This document shows, piece by piece, positions 9,490 through 18,591 of a stretch of 64,000 nt of DNA. Origin of the DNA: Caballeronia sordidicola. GTDB taxonomy: Bacteria > Pseudomonadota > Gammaproteobacteria > Burkholderiales > Burkholderiaceae. The notes under the pieces were generated by a model. The model saw only the letters and a list, made by a program, of their open reading frames with translations, searched no databases and was not told the DNA's origin. Both the position numbers and the translations under genes were made by a program. The stretch covers positions 372,001 through 436,000 of the forward strand of contig NZ_JNFG01000199.1 of assembly GCF_000729995.1 (NCBI RefSeq), read 5' to 3'. Position 1 is the stretch's first letter. Each line of letters starts with the position of its first letter.

Positions 9490-11238
9490 TCAGCGCGACT
9501 CCAGCAGCACCGGCAGCATCAAGCGGGAGGACGAACTGATCGTGTTAAGGCTGCTGGTGCCAACACTCGCATGTCGAAACCGCAGTATTGCCGGCGTCTC
9601 GGGATTCTGGTCGTCGCTGGCAATGATCAACTGGATGCGATGACCCAGCCGGAATCGTCGTGCGTTGGTCACCAAGGGGATTCGGTATTTCACAGGCTTG
9701 CCGACGGGCACTGCCTCAAATGTCCTGCAAGGGAGGGCTGGCGCTCCGAGGCGGCTGATGCTTTCATCGACAGCCCGCAGGCTGGCACGCAAGTAGCCGG
9801 CGGTAACCTCGGTCACCGCACCCGAGGTATCGACGTCCTGCAGAATGGCAATCCAAGCCGTGTCCGGCGCGGTGCTGATCGCATCAAGTTGCAGTTCTAT
9901 TTCACCTACGATATCAAGATCGTGCTCCAGTGGCTGACTGGTCCATGTCAGGCTCGATACAGGGTCCACGGGACTCGGATGGTCCCGGTTCAGTCCGGCG
10001 CCCGAGCTCATTAGCTGGCGTATTCCGCCAACGCCTTCGTCCTCGGCAAGTGTGCCGTCGGCGCCTAACGCCAGCGCAATGTGTGCAGCGTGGGGCGGCC
10101 ATGAATCGGCAGTCTGCCACCCTTCGGCACCCGGCATAACGTAACGAATGGGAGGGCCTTCGAGAATCCCGGTGTCGCGCCCCTTCAGCCAATGATCGAA
10201 CCACGCGAGAGCCTCGATGTGCAAGCTCTCCCACGGCCATGCGAGACCATGCTTGCCCAACATTCCCACACGAACGTGCGGACTGTTGACGAGCGCGAAG
10301 TATGCCTTGAACGTGGACGGAAGATGCAAGGGTACGTTATCCCAGTCGCAACCCAGATAGACAGGCACGTTGACCCGGTCCAGCAACGGCAGGAGATTGC
10401 GGTCGTCCCACCAGCCGTCGCGCGCCTGATGTTCCACAACGCATGCACGCCAGAGATCGTCCCAGGGATGCGGCGCGTGCTGCAGTTTCAGCAAACCCTT
10501 GATGCCGGCCATTGCCGCCTCGCCGTTCATCGTCGAAAACTTCTTGTGAATAGTGGGGGTCTTCAGGATGTAACTCGCCGCATCGACGAACTTGTTGCGG
10601 TAGAACGCGCTGCCGTGTCCGGATGTCATGCCGATCATCGAGAGGAAGGGCGTGAGAAAGGACGTGCTCGCCAGCCCGTGGTGCAGGGCCGCTTCATAAA
10701 GATCCACGGTCACCGCGACCGGAAAGATCGCTTTCAGATGAGGCGGCTGCTCGACCGCGGCCTCCAGTTGAGTCATGGCGAAATAGCTGATTCCGACCAT
10801 GCCGACGTTGCCGTCGGACCATGGCTGCACCGCAGCCCATTCCACCAGGTCGTACATATCGCGGCGCTCCTGCCCGTCGAAAAACCCAAACGTCCCGCCC
10901 GAACCACCCGTGCCGCGGATATTCGCAATGACATGGACGTACCCGCGCGGGACGAAGAAGTCGCTGGCGCCTGCTTCGATGAAACCGAGCGGGGCTCCCA
11001 GGTTTTGTATCTGCCGAGGATACGGCGACGCGGACACAAGCACCGGATACCGGCCTGGGGTCGCTGGACGGTAGATGTCAGCGAGGAGTTCGATGCCGTC
11101 CCGCATCGGCACAGACACGTCATAGTCGGTATCCATTTGCAGGCTGGGCATGGAGAGATTACGGTATTCGCGGCCGCTCGTCTGCGGCCCATTGAGTTGA
11201 CGCTGTCCGGGTTCGATCCCGGAGACTGATTGAGACAT
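9490..11238 (-). CDS. CocE/NonD-family hydrolase (X-Pro dipeptidyl-peptidase S15 type)
   Basis: Protein of 582 residues. The N-terminal alpha/beta-hydrolase core contains DGIELLADIYRP, the oxyanion region RGTGGSGG, and the nucleophile elbow VGISYFAMTQ (Ser of G-x-S-Y-x). The C-terminal jelly-roll domain (LEHDLDIVGEIELQLDAISTAPDTAWIAILQDVD) is that of the PepX_C domain. Family members cleave esters or amides such as cocaine, glutaryl-7-ACA or prolyl peptides. No signal peptide is seen. GGAG lies 6 nt before the ATG at 11238. It is divergent from a TetR gene and probably its target. Confidence 0.88.
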   Translation of the reverse strand: MSQSVSGIEPGQRQLNGPQTSGREYRNLSMPSLQMDTDYDVSVPMRDGIELLADIYRPATPGRYPVLVSASPYPRQIQNLGAPLGFIEAGASDFFVPRGYVHVIANIRGTGGSGGTFGFFDGQERRDMYDLVEWAAVQPWSDGNVGMVGISYFAMTQLEAAVEQPPHLKAIFPVAVTVDLYEAALHHGLASTSFLTPFLSMIGMTSGHGSAFYRNKFVDAASYILKTPTIHKKFSTMNGEAAMAGIKGLLKLQHAPHPWDDLWRACVVEHQARDGWWDDRNLLPLLDRVNVPVYLGCDWDNVPLHLPSTFKAYFALVNSPHVRVGMLGKHGLAWPWESLHIEALAWFDHWLKGRDTGILEGPPIRYVMPGAEGWQTADSWPPHAAHIALALGADGTLAEDEGVGGIRQLMSSGAGLNRDHPSPVDPVSSLTWTSQPLEHDLDIVGEIELQLDAISTAPDTAWIAILQDVDTSGAVTEVTAGYLRASLRAVDESISRLGAPALPCRTFEAVPVGKPVKYRIPLVTNARRFRLGHRIQLIIASDDQNPETPAILRFRHASVGTSSLNTISSSSRLMLPVLLESR

Positions 11239-11381
11239 GGCTTCTCCATCGTTCAACAGGCCGGATCGATCGGCCTGGATTCGTGGTCCCCGCGAGGACA
11301 TTCCGGTTGCTTCGACGTTGCAGCAGTTCGTGCTGGCGCGTCCGTTCGCGGTCCGGACGCAGATGAAGTAGAATGGATAAT

Positions 11382-11401
11382 ATTCGAATTGAAATTCGAA
11401 T
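11382..11401. promoter_or_regulatory. likely TetR operator between hydrolase and regulator
   Basis: ATTCGAATT, GA, AATTCGAAT is a perfect 20-bp palindrome (9-bp arms) inside the divergent promoter region, 36 bp before the regulator start. A second, overlapping near-palindrome TTGAAATTCGAATTCAA follows. Position and symmetry fit autoregulation by the adjacent TetR protein and control of the hydrolase gene. Confidence 0.65.
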
Positions 11402-11436
11402 TCAAACTATTTTTGCACGAATCTATTGCCCCTATT

Positions 11437-12126
11437 ATGTCGACAAATACGAGAAAAACAGCCGCAAAACAGCCAAAACGTGCCTCGCGTGCCGACGGGG
11501 CGGCGACACGGCTGCACTTGCTCAACATCGCGGGCCAAGTGTTTGCGGAACGTGGTTTTGCGGATGCCACCAGCAAGGAGATTTGCGAGCGTGCCGGTAC
11601 GCCGATGGCATCGGTCAACTACCACTTCGGCAGCCGGGAGGCTCTCTATGAGGCAGCGCTCGTCGAGGCCCATCGGCAGATTGTGGGCCTCGACGAACTA
11701 GAGGCGCTGATTGCGGGACTCAGTGATCCAAGGGAAAAACTTCGCGCTGTACTGTCTCGATTCGTCGGCCTTTCAACGAGCGCCAGCACCCCATGGGGCT
11801 TCATGGTCATGTTGCGCGAAGTGCTCTCGCCGTCAGCCTCCATTCCGGCGCTTATTGAGAAAGCTGTGCGGCCGAAGGCTACGTTCATCCTCGGACTAAT
11901 CGGCGAGGTGCTGGGGCTGAACCCGAAGGCTCCAGCGGTGCAACGCGCCGTGATGTTTGCTGTGCTCCCCTGCGTCGCGATGATGGTCGCACCAAAGCAG
12001 ATGCAAGCTTCCCTCTTGCCCGCTGTCGTGAAAGACAAGGACGCGCTTGCGGAGGACTTTGTGCGCTTCGTAACGGCAGGGCTCGATGCGCTCGCTATCG
12101 CTTATCGTTCAGACAATCGTCGCTGA
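11437..12126 (+). CDS. TetR/AcrR-family regulator, CecR-like
   Basis: Protein of 229 residues: helix-turn-helix near residues 25-70 (FAERGFADATSKEICERAGTPMASVNYHFGSREALY) and a C-terminal ligand domain (PWGFMVMLREVLSPSASIPALIEKAVRP) of the CecR (YbiH) type. CecR-like proteins usually repress nearby transporters or enzymes and are released by a small hydrophobic ligand. The frame extends upstream to 11230, but those residues lack similarity; the ATG at 11437 places the HTH normally. It is divergent from the CocE/NonD hydrolase, the presumed target. Confidence 0.85.
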   Translation: MSTNTRKTAAKQPKRASRADGAATRLHLLNIAGQVFAERGFADATSKEICERAGTPMASVNYHFGSREALYEAALVEAHRQIVGLDELEALIAGLSDPREKLRAVLSRFVGLSTSASTPWGFMVMLREVLSPSASIPALIEKAVRPKATFILGLIGEVLGLNPKAPAVQRAVMFAVLPCVAMMVAPKQMQASLLPAVVKDKDALAEDFVRFVTAGLDALAIAYRSDNRR

Positions 12127-12596
12127 CGTAAGCCCACTCTTTTGTCGACCGCGCAACGGTACGTACGGAGCCTTTTTTTGATTTTTCGTCCTCCGGTTTC
12201 GAACGTCGCTTGCTAGTGTTGAAGCGGACGAAATCGAAAGTGGCCGGATTGGCCGTTGAGGGTCGAGAAGACTCATTCGATCTTCATGTCAGCGGACATT
12301 CGTAGCAGCGCAACGACGAGGAATCCCGCACGGCCGGTCCGGCCGAAGATATGACGACCGGCTCCTAGGCAGCAATGACCGTTGCACTCCGACCACCGCC
12401 GATCTCCGACCCGTGTGATTCACACCATTGCGCTTGCTTGCGTCTATGCGAACGCTCCTTGCTCAGCCTAACAGCCAGCATTTCGCAAATCCGCGTGTAG
12501 CGGCGTACGCTGAAGGTGCAAAAAAACTTGCTACGCTTTGTGTTGACTTCCGTGACGCCGCTCACGTCACTCGGCAAGGCATGCAAGGGAGGGATC
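12127..12596. other. intergenic region without a recognised gene
   Basis: These 470 bp follow the TetR gene. A T-run stands at about 12173-12185 without a convincing stem. The stretch from about 12230 to 12430 looks like the degenerate GC-rich spacer sequence common in this group. Promoter signals for the next gene must lie at the right end. Confidence 0.4.
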
Positions 12597-12986
12597 ATGA
12601 CATTCAAGGCTCAGTGGTACCGAGACGAGTTTGCAAAAAAACGAGGCAAAGGTTTCTGCAGCTATCCAGTGGCAACGGTTGCTTTCTACGGGCCAGACGA
12701 CACGAGAGCGACGAAGGTCTCTGTTGCTATCGTCGCGCAAGAAGATGCCGACGCGGACCCGGTAGAGCGATGGTTTTGCGAAACAACCGATGCGAGAAGC
12801 GATCCGGAAATCACTGAAGCAATCGTACGATTTATTGATCAGCATGGAGCCGAATCGGTGGCGGCCGTCGATCGCATCATCGGCTGCCCGCATGAGGAAG
12901 GCATTGACTACCCAGAAGGCGAAGAATGTATGAAGTGTCCGTTCTGGGCGCACCGTGATCGATGGAGCGGCGAGATCGTACAGTGA
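12597..12986 (+). CDS. conserved hypothetical protein (Burkholderiaceae type)
   Basis: Protein of 129 residues with no recognised domain. Notable parts are the basic N-terminus FKAQWYRDEFAKKRGKGFCSYPVATVAFYGPDD, a strand-rich middle (KVSVAIVAQEDADADPVERWF), and a C-terminal cluster with C-P-H and C-M-K-C (GCPHEEGIDYPEGEECMKCPFW) that could bind a metal ion. AGGGAGGG lies about 4 nt before the ATG at 12597, which supports expression and the start choice. Function unknown. Confidence 0.7.
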   Translation: MTFKAQWYRDEFAKKRGKGFCSYPVATVAFYGPDDTRATKVSVAIVAQEDADADPVERWFCETTDARSDPEITEAIVRFIDQHGAESVAAVDRIIGCPHEEGIDYPEGEECMKCPFWAHRDRWSGEIVQ

Positions 12987-13086
12987 GACGTCAAGAGGCA
13001 AGCGCTTCCATCCTCGCGCTGAGGCATTCCTCACTCGCCTCGTTCCGACCGCAGTCATCGAGTCGTTAAGGCAAGACGCTTCCCGC

Positions 13087-13121
13087 CCCGGGCACCGGCC
13101 ATCTCGGCCGGTGGGCCCGGG
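13087..13121. repeat. GC-rich hairpin
   Basis: Left arm CCCGGGCACCGGCC and right arm GGCCGGTGGGCCCGGG pair around ATCTC with a 2-base bulge, a very stable stem of about 14 bp. It lies between two convergent genes (ends 12986 and 13203) and may work as a two-way transcription end or be a dispersed intergenic repeat; no U-tract is present. Confidence 0.5.
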
Positions 13122-13202
13122 AGCCCACGTCAGAACGGGTAGTCGCGACTATTCAACGTGCCAAAGCCGGCACAGGGTTGGCTCCCCACGGCCGTACCCT
13201 TG

Positions 13203-13454
13203 CTATCTCCGGCCGACCAGCCATCCAATGAGTACCCCGACGCCCAAGGCCACCCCGGCTGTCGACCATGGACGCTCACGCACATAACCGTTCGCCAGCT
13301 TTGCCGATTTCTTTCCCCGCGTGATGACCACGACCTGGGCATCGGCCACCTTTTTGCGGGCGTGCTTAAGACGCGCTCGTACCTTACGGGAATCAAGCGT
13401 TGTCGTTTGCAGAGTTTTATCCACGTCGTTCACCGCGTTGTAGGAATCTGACAT
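13203..13454 (-). CDS. DUF883 family membrane-anchored protein (ElaB/YqjD-like)
   Basis: Protein of 83 residues: an amphipathic basic helix (SRKVRARLKHARKKVADAQ) followed by the RPWSTAGVALGVGVLIGWLVGRR tail, a single C-terminal membrane anchor that defines DUF883. Relatives ElaB and YqjD of Escherichia coli bind ribosomes at the inner membrane in stationary phase; the role here is inferred from family. GGGGG lies a few nt before the ATG at 13454. Transcribed alone. Confidence 0.85.
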   Translation of the reverse strand: MSDSYNAVNDVDKTLQTTTLDSRKVRARLKHARKKVADAQVVVITRGKKSAKLANGYVRERPWSTAGVALGVGVLIGWLVGRR

Positions 13455-13549
13455 GCTGTTACCCCCGTTCTCATGGTTAGGAAAACACAACGTTTAATAA
13501 AGCGTTCGAAGGAACCGTCATCTGCCCGGGTCCTCAGCCGCCGTCACTC

Positions 13550-13630
13550 TTAAACCGGCGAACGCACGACCTCGATCTCGACCGACAGCGTCTCCGTACC
13601 CTTCCCGGTGCGCACGCCCGAAACGGACAT
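13550..13630 (-). CDS. possible 26-residue protein downstream of the permease
   Basis: Frame MSVSGVRTGKGTETLSVEIEVVRSPV starts 10 nt after the permease stop codon with a full AGGAG site 7 nt before its ATG, so ribosomes leaving the permease could translate it. The sequence reads like a natural beta-strand-forming protein piece rather than noise. It may be a small protein or the remnant end of a larger gene. No family recognised. Confidence 0.4.
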   Translation of the reverse strand: MSVSGVRTGKGTETLSVEIEVVRSPV

Positions 13631-13640
13631 GCCGCCGCTC

Positions 13641-15137
13641 CTAGCGCGGGTTGTCCTCGAGAATGCTCTGCGTCAGGCTGACCGAGGGAATCGTCGGTTT
13701 CATCATGGTCAGCGCGCGGCGGCGCACCCCGTACCATCCAGCGACCAGCAGCAGGACCACGACTGGAATCGACGCGACAGTCCACGTGCCATTCGGGTAG
13801 TCGAATGCCATCAACACCAGCACGCCCAGCAAAAACGCCAGCGTCAGCCACGACGTCACCGGCGCGCCGGGCATCTTGAAGGTGGCGGGCTCAGCTTCAC
13901 CGCGGGCCACCGCCTGACGCAACTTCATCTGGCAGACAACAATGAACCCCCAGGTGCTGAGAATACCGAGCGACGCTACATTGAGCACGATCTCGAACAC
14001 GCTCGACGGAACGAAATAATTGAGTACGACGCCCAGAACGTAGATCGCCACCGTCACCAGGATGCCGGCATACGGAACGGACTGTGAACTCATGCGGGAG
14101 AGGAAGTGCGGCGCGGAGCCCCCCATCGACAGAGCGCGCAACACGCGTCCGGTGGAATACAGTCCCGAGTTCAGGCTCGACAGCGCGGCTGACAGCACGA
14201 CGATATTCATCACCGAGCCAACGCCAGGCACGCCGAGCGCGCCGAAGAACGTGACGAACGGGCTCTGCCCCGCCTTATAGGCGCTCCACGGCAGCAAACA
14301 AACGAGGAGCACCACGGACCCGACGTAAAACAGCGCGATACGCCAGATCACGCTGTTGATGGCACGCGGCAGCACCTTGCGGGCATCCTTGCACTCGCCC
14401 GCGGCCGTGCCGACCAGTTCCACCCCCGCGAAAGCAAACACGACGCCCTGAACGAGGACCAGCGCCGCCATCAGTCCATGCGGGAACAGGCCGCCATTTT
14501 CTGTAATCAGATGCGAGCCCGTTGCATGTCCGGCAACCGGCGTACCCGTGCCCAGGATGGCAACGCCGATAAGCAGGAACAGCGCGATTGCCGCGACCTT
14601 GATCAGGGCGAACCAGAACTCCATCTCGGCGAACCATTTCACGCCGATCAGGTTCATGGTGGCGACAATACACAGCGCCAGCAGCGCGAACAGCCATTGA
14701 GGCACGGCGCTGAATGCCGCCCAATAATGCATGTAAAGCGCGACCGCGGTGATGTCGACAATGCCGGTCATCGCCCAGTTGAGGAAGTACATCCAGCCGG
14801 CGACAAACGACGCCTTTTCACCCAGGAACTCACGTGCATAGGAGACAAAGCTGCCGCTGCTCGGGCGGTGCATGACCAGTTCGCCCAGCGCGCGCAGGAT
14901 CAGGAATGAGAAGACACCGCATACCAAGTAGACTAGCGCCAGGGCCGGACCGGCTATTTGCAGACGCGCACCCGCGCCAAGAAATAATCCGGTGCCAATG
15001 GCGCCGCCGATTGCAATCATCTGAACCTGTCGATTGCCAAGCGTTTTGTGGTACCCCGCTTCATGGGATTCCAGCCAGCTTTTCTTATCCAGCTCACCGG
15101 ACGCTTGAACCGATGATTGATCGGGTGCTGTAGCCAT
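13641..15137 (-). CDS. amino acid permease (APC superfamily, AAT family)
   Basis: Protein of 498 residues with 12 predicted membrane helices. The N-terminal signature GNRQVQMIAIGGAIGTGLFLGAG is that of the AAT family (GabP, AroP, LysP, ProY types), and the LxxRALGEL-type block follows. It imports an amino acid or gamma-aminobutyrate-like substrate by proton symport across the inner membrane. AGGAG lies 7 nt before the ATG at 15137. It is divergent from a LysR gene at 15454, its probable regulator. Exact substrate not inferable. Confidence 0.88.
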   Translation of the reverse strand: MATAPDQSSVQASGELDKKSWLESHEAGYHKTLGNRQVQMIAIGGAIGTGLFLGAGARLQIAGPALALVYLVCGVFSFLILRALGELVMHRPSSGSFVSYAREFLGEKASFVAGWMYFLNWAMTGIVDITAVALYMHYWAAFSAVPQWLFALLALCIVATMNLIGVKWFAEMEFWFALIKVAAIALFLLIGVAILGTGTPVAGHATGSHLITENGGLFPHGLMAALVLVQGVVFAFAGVELVGTAAGECKDARKVLPRAINSVIWRIALFYVGSVVLLVCLLPWSAYKAGQSPFVTFFGALGVPGVGSVMNIVVLSAALSSLNSGLYSTGRVLRALSMGGSAPHFLSRMSSQSVPYAGILVTVAIYVLGVVLNYFVPSSVFEIVLNVASLGILSTWGFIVVCQMKLRQAVARGEAEPATFKMPGAPVTSWLTLAFLLGVLVLMAFDYPNGTWTVASIPVVVLLLVAGWYGVRRRALTMMKPTIPSVSLTQSILEDNPR

Positions 15138-15347
15138 GATCATCTCCTGCTTAAGAACGGTTTTCAAAAATCGACAGTTTGGCGATGAACGTTAGCGGAA
15201 TGGCCGTGCGTATCCAAAGCCTCCCGGCTCAGTCTTACAAACTCTATCCAGATGACGCAGGCTCTGATCAACATGTCGAGCGACATGTCAACTTAGCTGG
15301 GAAGCCCAAAATTAGGGTGTCAAATTGACGGGTGCAATGCCTATGCA

Positions 15348-15373
15348 ATTTTCGACTAACGCCATTCGAAAAT
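15348..15373. promoter_or_regulatory. LysR-type inverted repeat in the permease/LysR divergent region
   Basis: ATTTTCG and CGAAAAT flank a 12-base centre, matching the spacing and symmetry of LysR-type boxes (T-N11-A core). It lies 81 bp before the LysR start and about 210 bp before the permease start. Confidence 0.5.
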
Positions 15374-15453
15374 AGATATTGGTTATTCGTCGACCTGTGG
15401 CACGCTAGGGAAACTTATTGACCCATGGCAACGGTCGACGTCCTTGAAGAGCG

Positions 15454-16464
15454 ATGACTATGGAAGCAAAATGGCTGGAAGATTTTCTCAGTCTCGCGGA
15501 GACAAAAAGCTTTTCCCGGTCGGCCCGCAACCGTGATTTAACACAGTCCGCATTCAGCCGGCGCGTTGTCGCGCTCGAGACATGGATGGGAACGAAACTG
15601 GTGGATCGCAGCGTCAACCCGATCTCGCTCACGCCCGCAGGCCGGATGTTTCGCAGCCTGGCAACGGATATTTTGAAGAGTATGTATGCGGCCCGTAATA
15701 TGGTGGGCGGTTATGAACAGTTTGCCGACAGCGATCACGTGGTTCATTTTTCGGTCGCTCACACGCTGGTGTTCACACTTTTCCCGGACTGGCTCAAACG
15801 GCTGAACGGAAAGTTCGGCGACATCATGGCCCGGGTCCAGGCGGTCAATGTCCCCGAGGGCGTGCAACATCTCCTTGCCGGTGACAGCGACCTGCTGATG
15901 GGCTACCACCATCCCCATCTTCCCCTTGGACTGGACCCCAATCTCTTTCCCTTCCTTACGCTGGGCGTCGAGCGGGTTCTGCCGGTTTCTGCTGCCGACA
16001 GCAATGGCAAACCATTGTTCGAGCTACCTGGAAAAAGCGGCAAACCACTGCCCCTGCTGGCTTATTCGTCAGGGGCGTTCCTTGGGAACGTGGTCGAAAT
16101 GCTGTTGCTGAATGCAACCGAGCCGTACGCTTTGTACCGATGCTTCGAGACTCATATGTCCGAAGCGTTGAAAGGCATGGTAGTGGCAGGTCACGGTATC
16201 GGCTGGCTGCCAGAGAGCTGCATAACCAAGGAATTGAGCGACGGCTCGCTTGTCAGGGCAAGCTCTGACGCCTGGACTACCGAACTGGAAATACGTCTGT
16301 ACCGTTCCGGCAAGCAGAGAGGCCGAGCCGCCGAACAGCTCTGGTCCTACGTTGAACAACAGACAGTTAAAACGGGCGTCAATGGGCCATCGGCGAGCCG
16401 GGAACTGAATAGACAAGAACTCGATCCTGCGGAGATTACAGCGCGATCCTCTACTTCCGGATAG
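15454..16464 (+). CDS. LysR-family transcriptional regulator
   Basis: Protein of 336 residues. N-terminal winged helix-turn-helix: WLEDFLSLAETKSFSRSARNRDLTQSAFSRRVVALETWMGTKLVDRS, followed by a substrate-binding domain from about residue 90. The ligand part resembles HypT/QseD-like regulators of Burkholderia. The stretch after residue 310 is a polar tail longer than usual. GAAGAG precedes two near ATGs (15454 and 15460); either could start it. Divergent from the amino acid permease and probably controlling it. Confidence 0.87.
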   Translation: MTMEAKWLEDFLSLAETKSFSRSARNRDLTQSAFSRRVVALETWMGTKLVDRSVNPISLTPAGRMFRSLATDILKSMYAARNMVGGYEQFADSDHVVHFSVAHTLVFTLFPDWLKRLNGKFGDIMARVQAVNVPEGVQHLLAGDSDLLMGYHHPHLPLGLDPNLFPFLTLGVERVLPVSAADSNGKPLFELPGKSGKPLPLLAYSSGAFLGNVVEMLLLNATEPYALYRCFETHMSEALKGMVVAGHGIGWLPESCITKELSDGSLVRASSDAWTTELEIRLYRSGKQRGRAAEQLWSYVEQQTVKTGVNGPSASRELNRQELDPAEITARSSTSG

Positions 16465-16537
16465 CGCGTTTGCAAAGCGCGAATCGCGTCCTGCTGAACG
16501 ATCAGGCCGAAGTGTCATCCCCGGCCTCCTGATGCGT

Positions 16538-17374
16538 TCAATCAAGCGGAACCGTCAGTTGGTCGATCACGGCGCGCGTCTGGGGTCGCACGCCACGCCA
16601 CCAGGCGAAAGCTTCTGCCGCCTGCTCCACCAGCATGCCGACGCCGTCCGCGACACTCGCCACGCCCGCATTGCGCGCGAGCCGCAAGAATGGCGTCAGC
16701 CGCTTGCCGTAGGCGAGCTCATAGGCGGCGCCCTCCGCGCTGAAGACACTCGGCGGAACCGGCGGTAACTCGCCAGTGAGACTGGCCGACGTCGCGTTGA
16801 CCACAAGGTCGAAGCGTCCCATTGCTTCAAGATCACCATAGCCACAGGCGAACAATGAACCGCTCGCCGCGACCTGTGCGACCAGCGCCCTGACCTTCGG
16901 GACGTCCCGGTTCGCAACGACGAGTTCAGCGGGCCGCGCCGCCAGGAACGGCAGCAATGCTCCCCGCACCGCACCACCCGCGCCGAGGACCAGCACGCGC
17001 TTGCCGGCCATCGGCTGGCTCAGGTTGACTTCAATGTCACGCACCAAGCCGACGCCATCGAAGTTCTCGGCCACGATCCGCCCGTCCTTAAAGCTCAGCG
17101 CGTTGGCAGCGCCAGCCAGTTCCGCGCGCTCACTGCGTTCATCGGCCATCGCGAACGCCTTCAGCTTGAAGGGTGCGGTCACGTTCATGCCTTTGCCGCC
17201 CGCCGCGACGAACGCACGCACAGTCGCGGCAAAGGCGTCGTGCGGCTCCAGCGGACCCTCGATGGCTGTATACGACATGTCCTGCTGCGTTTCTTGCGCA
17301 AAGAGACCGTGGATCAACGGAGATTTCGTATGGCCGATCGGGTTTCCGATTACTGCGTACTGGTCAGTCATCAT
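16538..17374 (-). CDS. aroE: shikimate dehydrogenase family protein
   Basis: Protein of 278 residues with the substrate domain opening YAVIGNPIGHTKSPLIH (S-x-S/T-K-S-P motif), catalytic Lys/Asp region MNVTAPFKLKAFAM and NFDGVGLVRDIE, and the NADPH Rossmann motif VLGAGGAVRGALLPF. It reduces 3-dehydroshikimate or acts in the quinate/shikimate direction. Its start overlaps the stop of the CoA-transferase gene as ATGA; the next ATG at 17371 is also possible. As the last gene of a catabolic-looking operon it is likely an accessory paralogue, not the housekeeping AroE. Confidence 0.85.
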   Translation of the reverse strand: MMTDQYAVIGNPIGHTKSPLIHGLFAQETQQDMSYTAIEGPLEPHDAFAATVRAFVAAGGKGMNVTAPFKLKAFAMADERSERAELAGAANALSFKDGRIVAENFDGVGLVRDIEVNLSQPMAGKRVLVLGAGGAVRGALLPFLAARPAELVVANRDVPKVRALVAQVAASGSLFACGYGDLEAMGRFDLVVNATSASLTGELPPVPPSVFSAEGAAYELAYGKRLTPFLRLARNAGVASVADGVGMLVEQAAEAFAWWRGVRPQTRAVIDQLTVPLD

Positions 17375-18591
17375 GGCCTCACCTTCGAATACAGCACACC
17401 ATCGGTTTGCATCGCGTCGATCTCGGCAGCGCCGAAGCCCAGCGACTGCGCGACTTCCGCGTTGTGTTGACCGAGATCGGGCGCAACCTCGCGAATCGTC
17501 GTGTCGCAATCGGAGAATCGGAACGGCAGGTTCGGCAGACGCAACTTGCCGTAGCGCGGGTGCTCCTGCTCGACCACCATGCCGCGCGCAATGATCTGCG
17601 GATCGGCAAGCACTTCGTCGATACGCTGCACCTTCGCGCAAGACACGTCGATACGATCGAGCAGTTCCAGCACCTGCGCGACCGGCCGGCCGACCACCCA
17701 GGGCTTCACCACGGACAGAATCTCCAGCCGGTTGGCATTGCGGCCCGCGGACGTGTGAAAGCGTGTGTCGGTGCCAAAGCCGGCCGGGCCGCCATGCGCC
17801 TCGACGAGCGCGGCGAAGCGTTTCCAGGCGTCGTCGACCTGCGCTGCGATCACGAGGTCGCCATCGGCGGCACGGAACACGCCATAGAGCGTCGACGTAG
17901 GCATGTCGTGACCGGTCTGCTCGGGCACGATGCCTTGCATCGTGTAGCACTGCACAGCGTATTCGTGCATCGACACCAGCGTGTCGTACAGCGCCATGTC
18001 GATGTGCTGGCCTCGGCCGCTCTTCACGCGACCGAGCAGCGCGGCGTTGATCGCCGCCACCGCGTGGATGCCGGTATACATGTCGCCGAGCGAGATGCGC
18101 ATCAACGGCGGCGGCTCGCCGGGGTTCCCGATCATCTGCATGATCCCGCTCTTGGCTTCGGCAATCAGGCCGAAGCCGGCGCGATGCGCGTCCGGTCCCG
18201 TATGGCCATACGCCGAGATCGAGCAATAGACGAGGCGCGGATTTCGCGCGGACAGTTCGTCATAACCCAGCCCGAGCTTGCCCAGCGCACCGGGCCGGTA
18301 GTTCTCGACGAACACGTCCGCCGAGTCGCACAGCCGCTGCATGAACTCCTTGCCGCGCGGGTCCTTCATGTCGACGCTGACGCCGCGCTTGCCCATGTTG
18401 AGCTGCAGGAAATAGCCGCTCTGCTCGTCATCGAGCACGGTGGCGTGCTGACGTCCCGCGTCGCCGCTGCCGGGACGCTCGACCTTGATGACTTCGGCAC
18501 CGAGCGCCGCGAGGCAGCGCCCGACGTACGGACCGGCCAGGAAGTGGCTGTAGTCAACGACGCGAATCCCTTCGAGAGGACGTGCTTGCAT
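17371..18591 (-). CDS. CaiB/BaiF family (class III) CoA-transferase
   Basis: Protein of 406 residues. The N-terminus LEGIRVVDYSHFLAGPYVGRCLAALGAEVIKVERP is the class III CoA-transferase hallmark, and the catalytic aspartate region follows at FVENYRPGALGKLGLGYDELSARNPRLVYCSISAYG. These enzymes move CoA between an acyl-CoA donor and a carboxylic acid. The gene overlaps MaoC by one base upstream and the dehydrogenase by ATGA downstream, so the genes are co-translated. It probably activates an acid that the MaoC protein then hydrates; substrate unknown. Confidence 0.9.
   Translation of the reverse strand: MQARPLEGIRVVDYSHFLAGPYVGRCLAALGAEVIKVERPGSGDAGRQHATVLDDEQSGYFLQLNMGKRGVSVDMKDPRGKEFMQRLCDSADVFVENYRPGALGKLGLGYDELSARNPRLVYCSISAYGHTGPDAHRAGFGLIAEAKSGIMQMIGNPGEPPPLMRISLGDMYTGIHAVAAINAALLGRVKSGRGQHIDMALYDTLVSMHEYAVQCYTMQGIVPEQTGHDMPTSTLYGVFRAADGDLVIAAQVDDAWKRFAALVEAHGGPAGFGTDTRFHTSAGRNANRLEILSVVKPWVVGRPVAQVLELLDRIDVSCAKVQRIDEVLADPQIIARGMVVEQEHPRYGKLRLPNLPFRFSDCDTTIREVAPDLGQHNAEVAQSLGFGAAEIDAMQTDGVLYSKVRP

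Noticed and set aside
10192..11229. Open frame of 345 codons opposite the CocE/NonD hydrolase
   Set aside because: Antisense to a firmly identified gene and without recognisable domains.
13087..13121. GC-rich hairpin as a proven terminator
   Set aside because: Very stable stem, but no run of T follows on either strand, so only a hairpin is reported.
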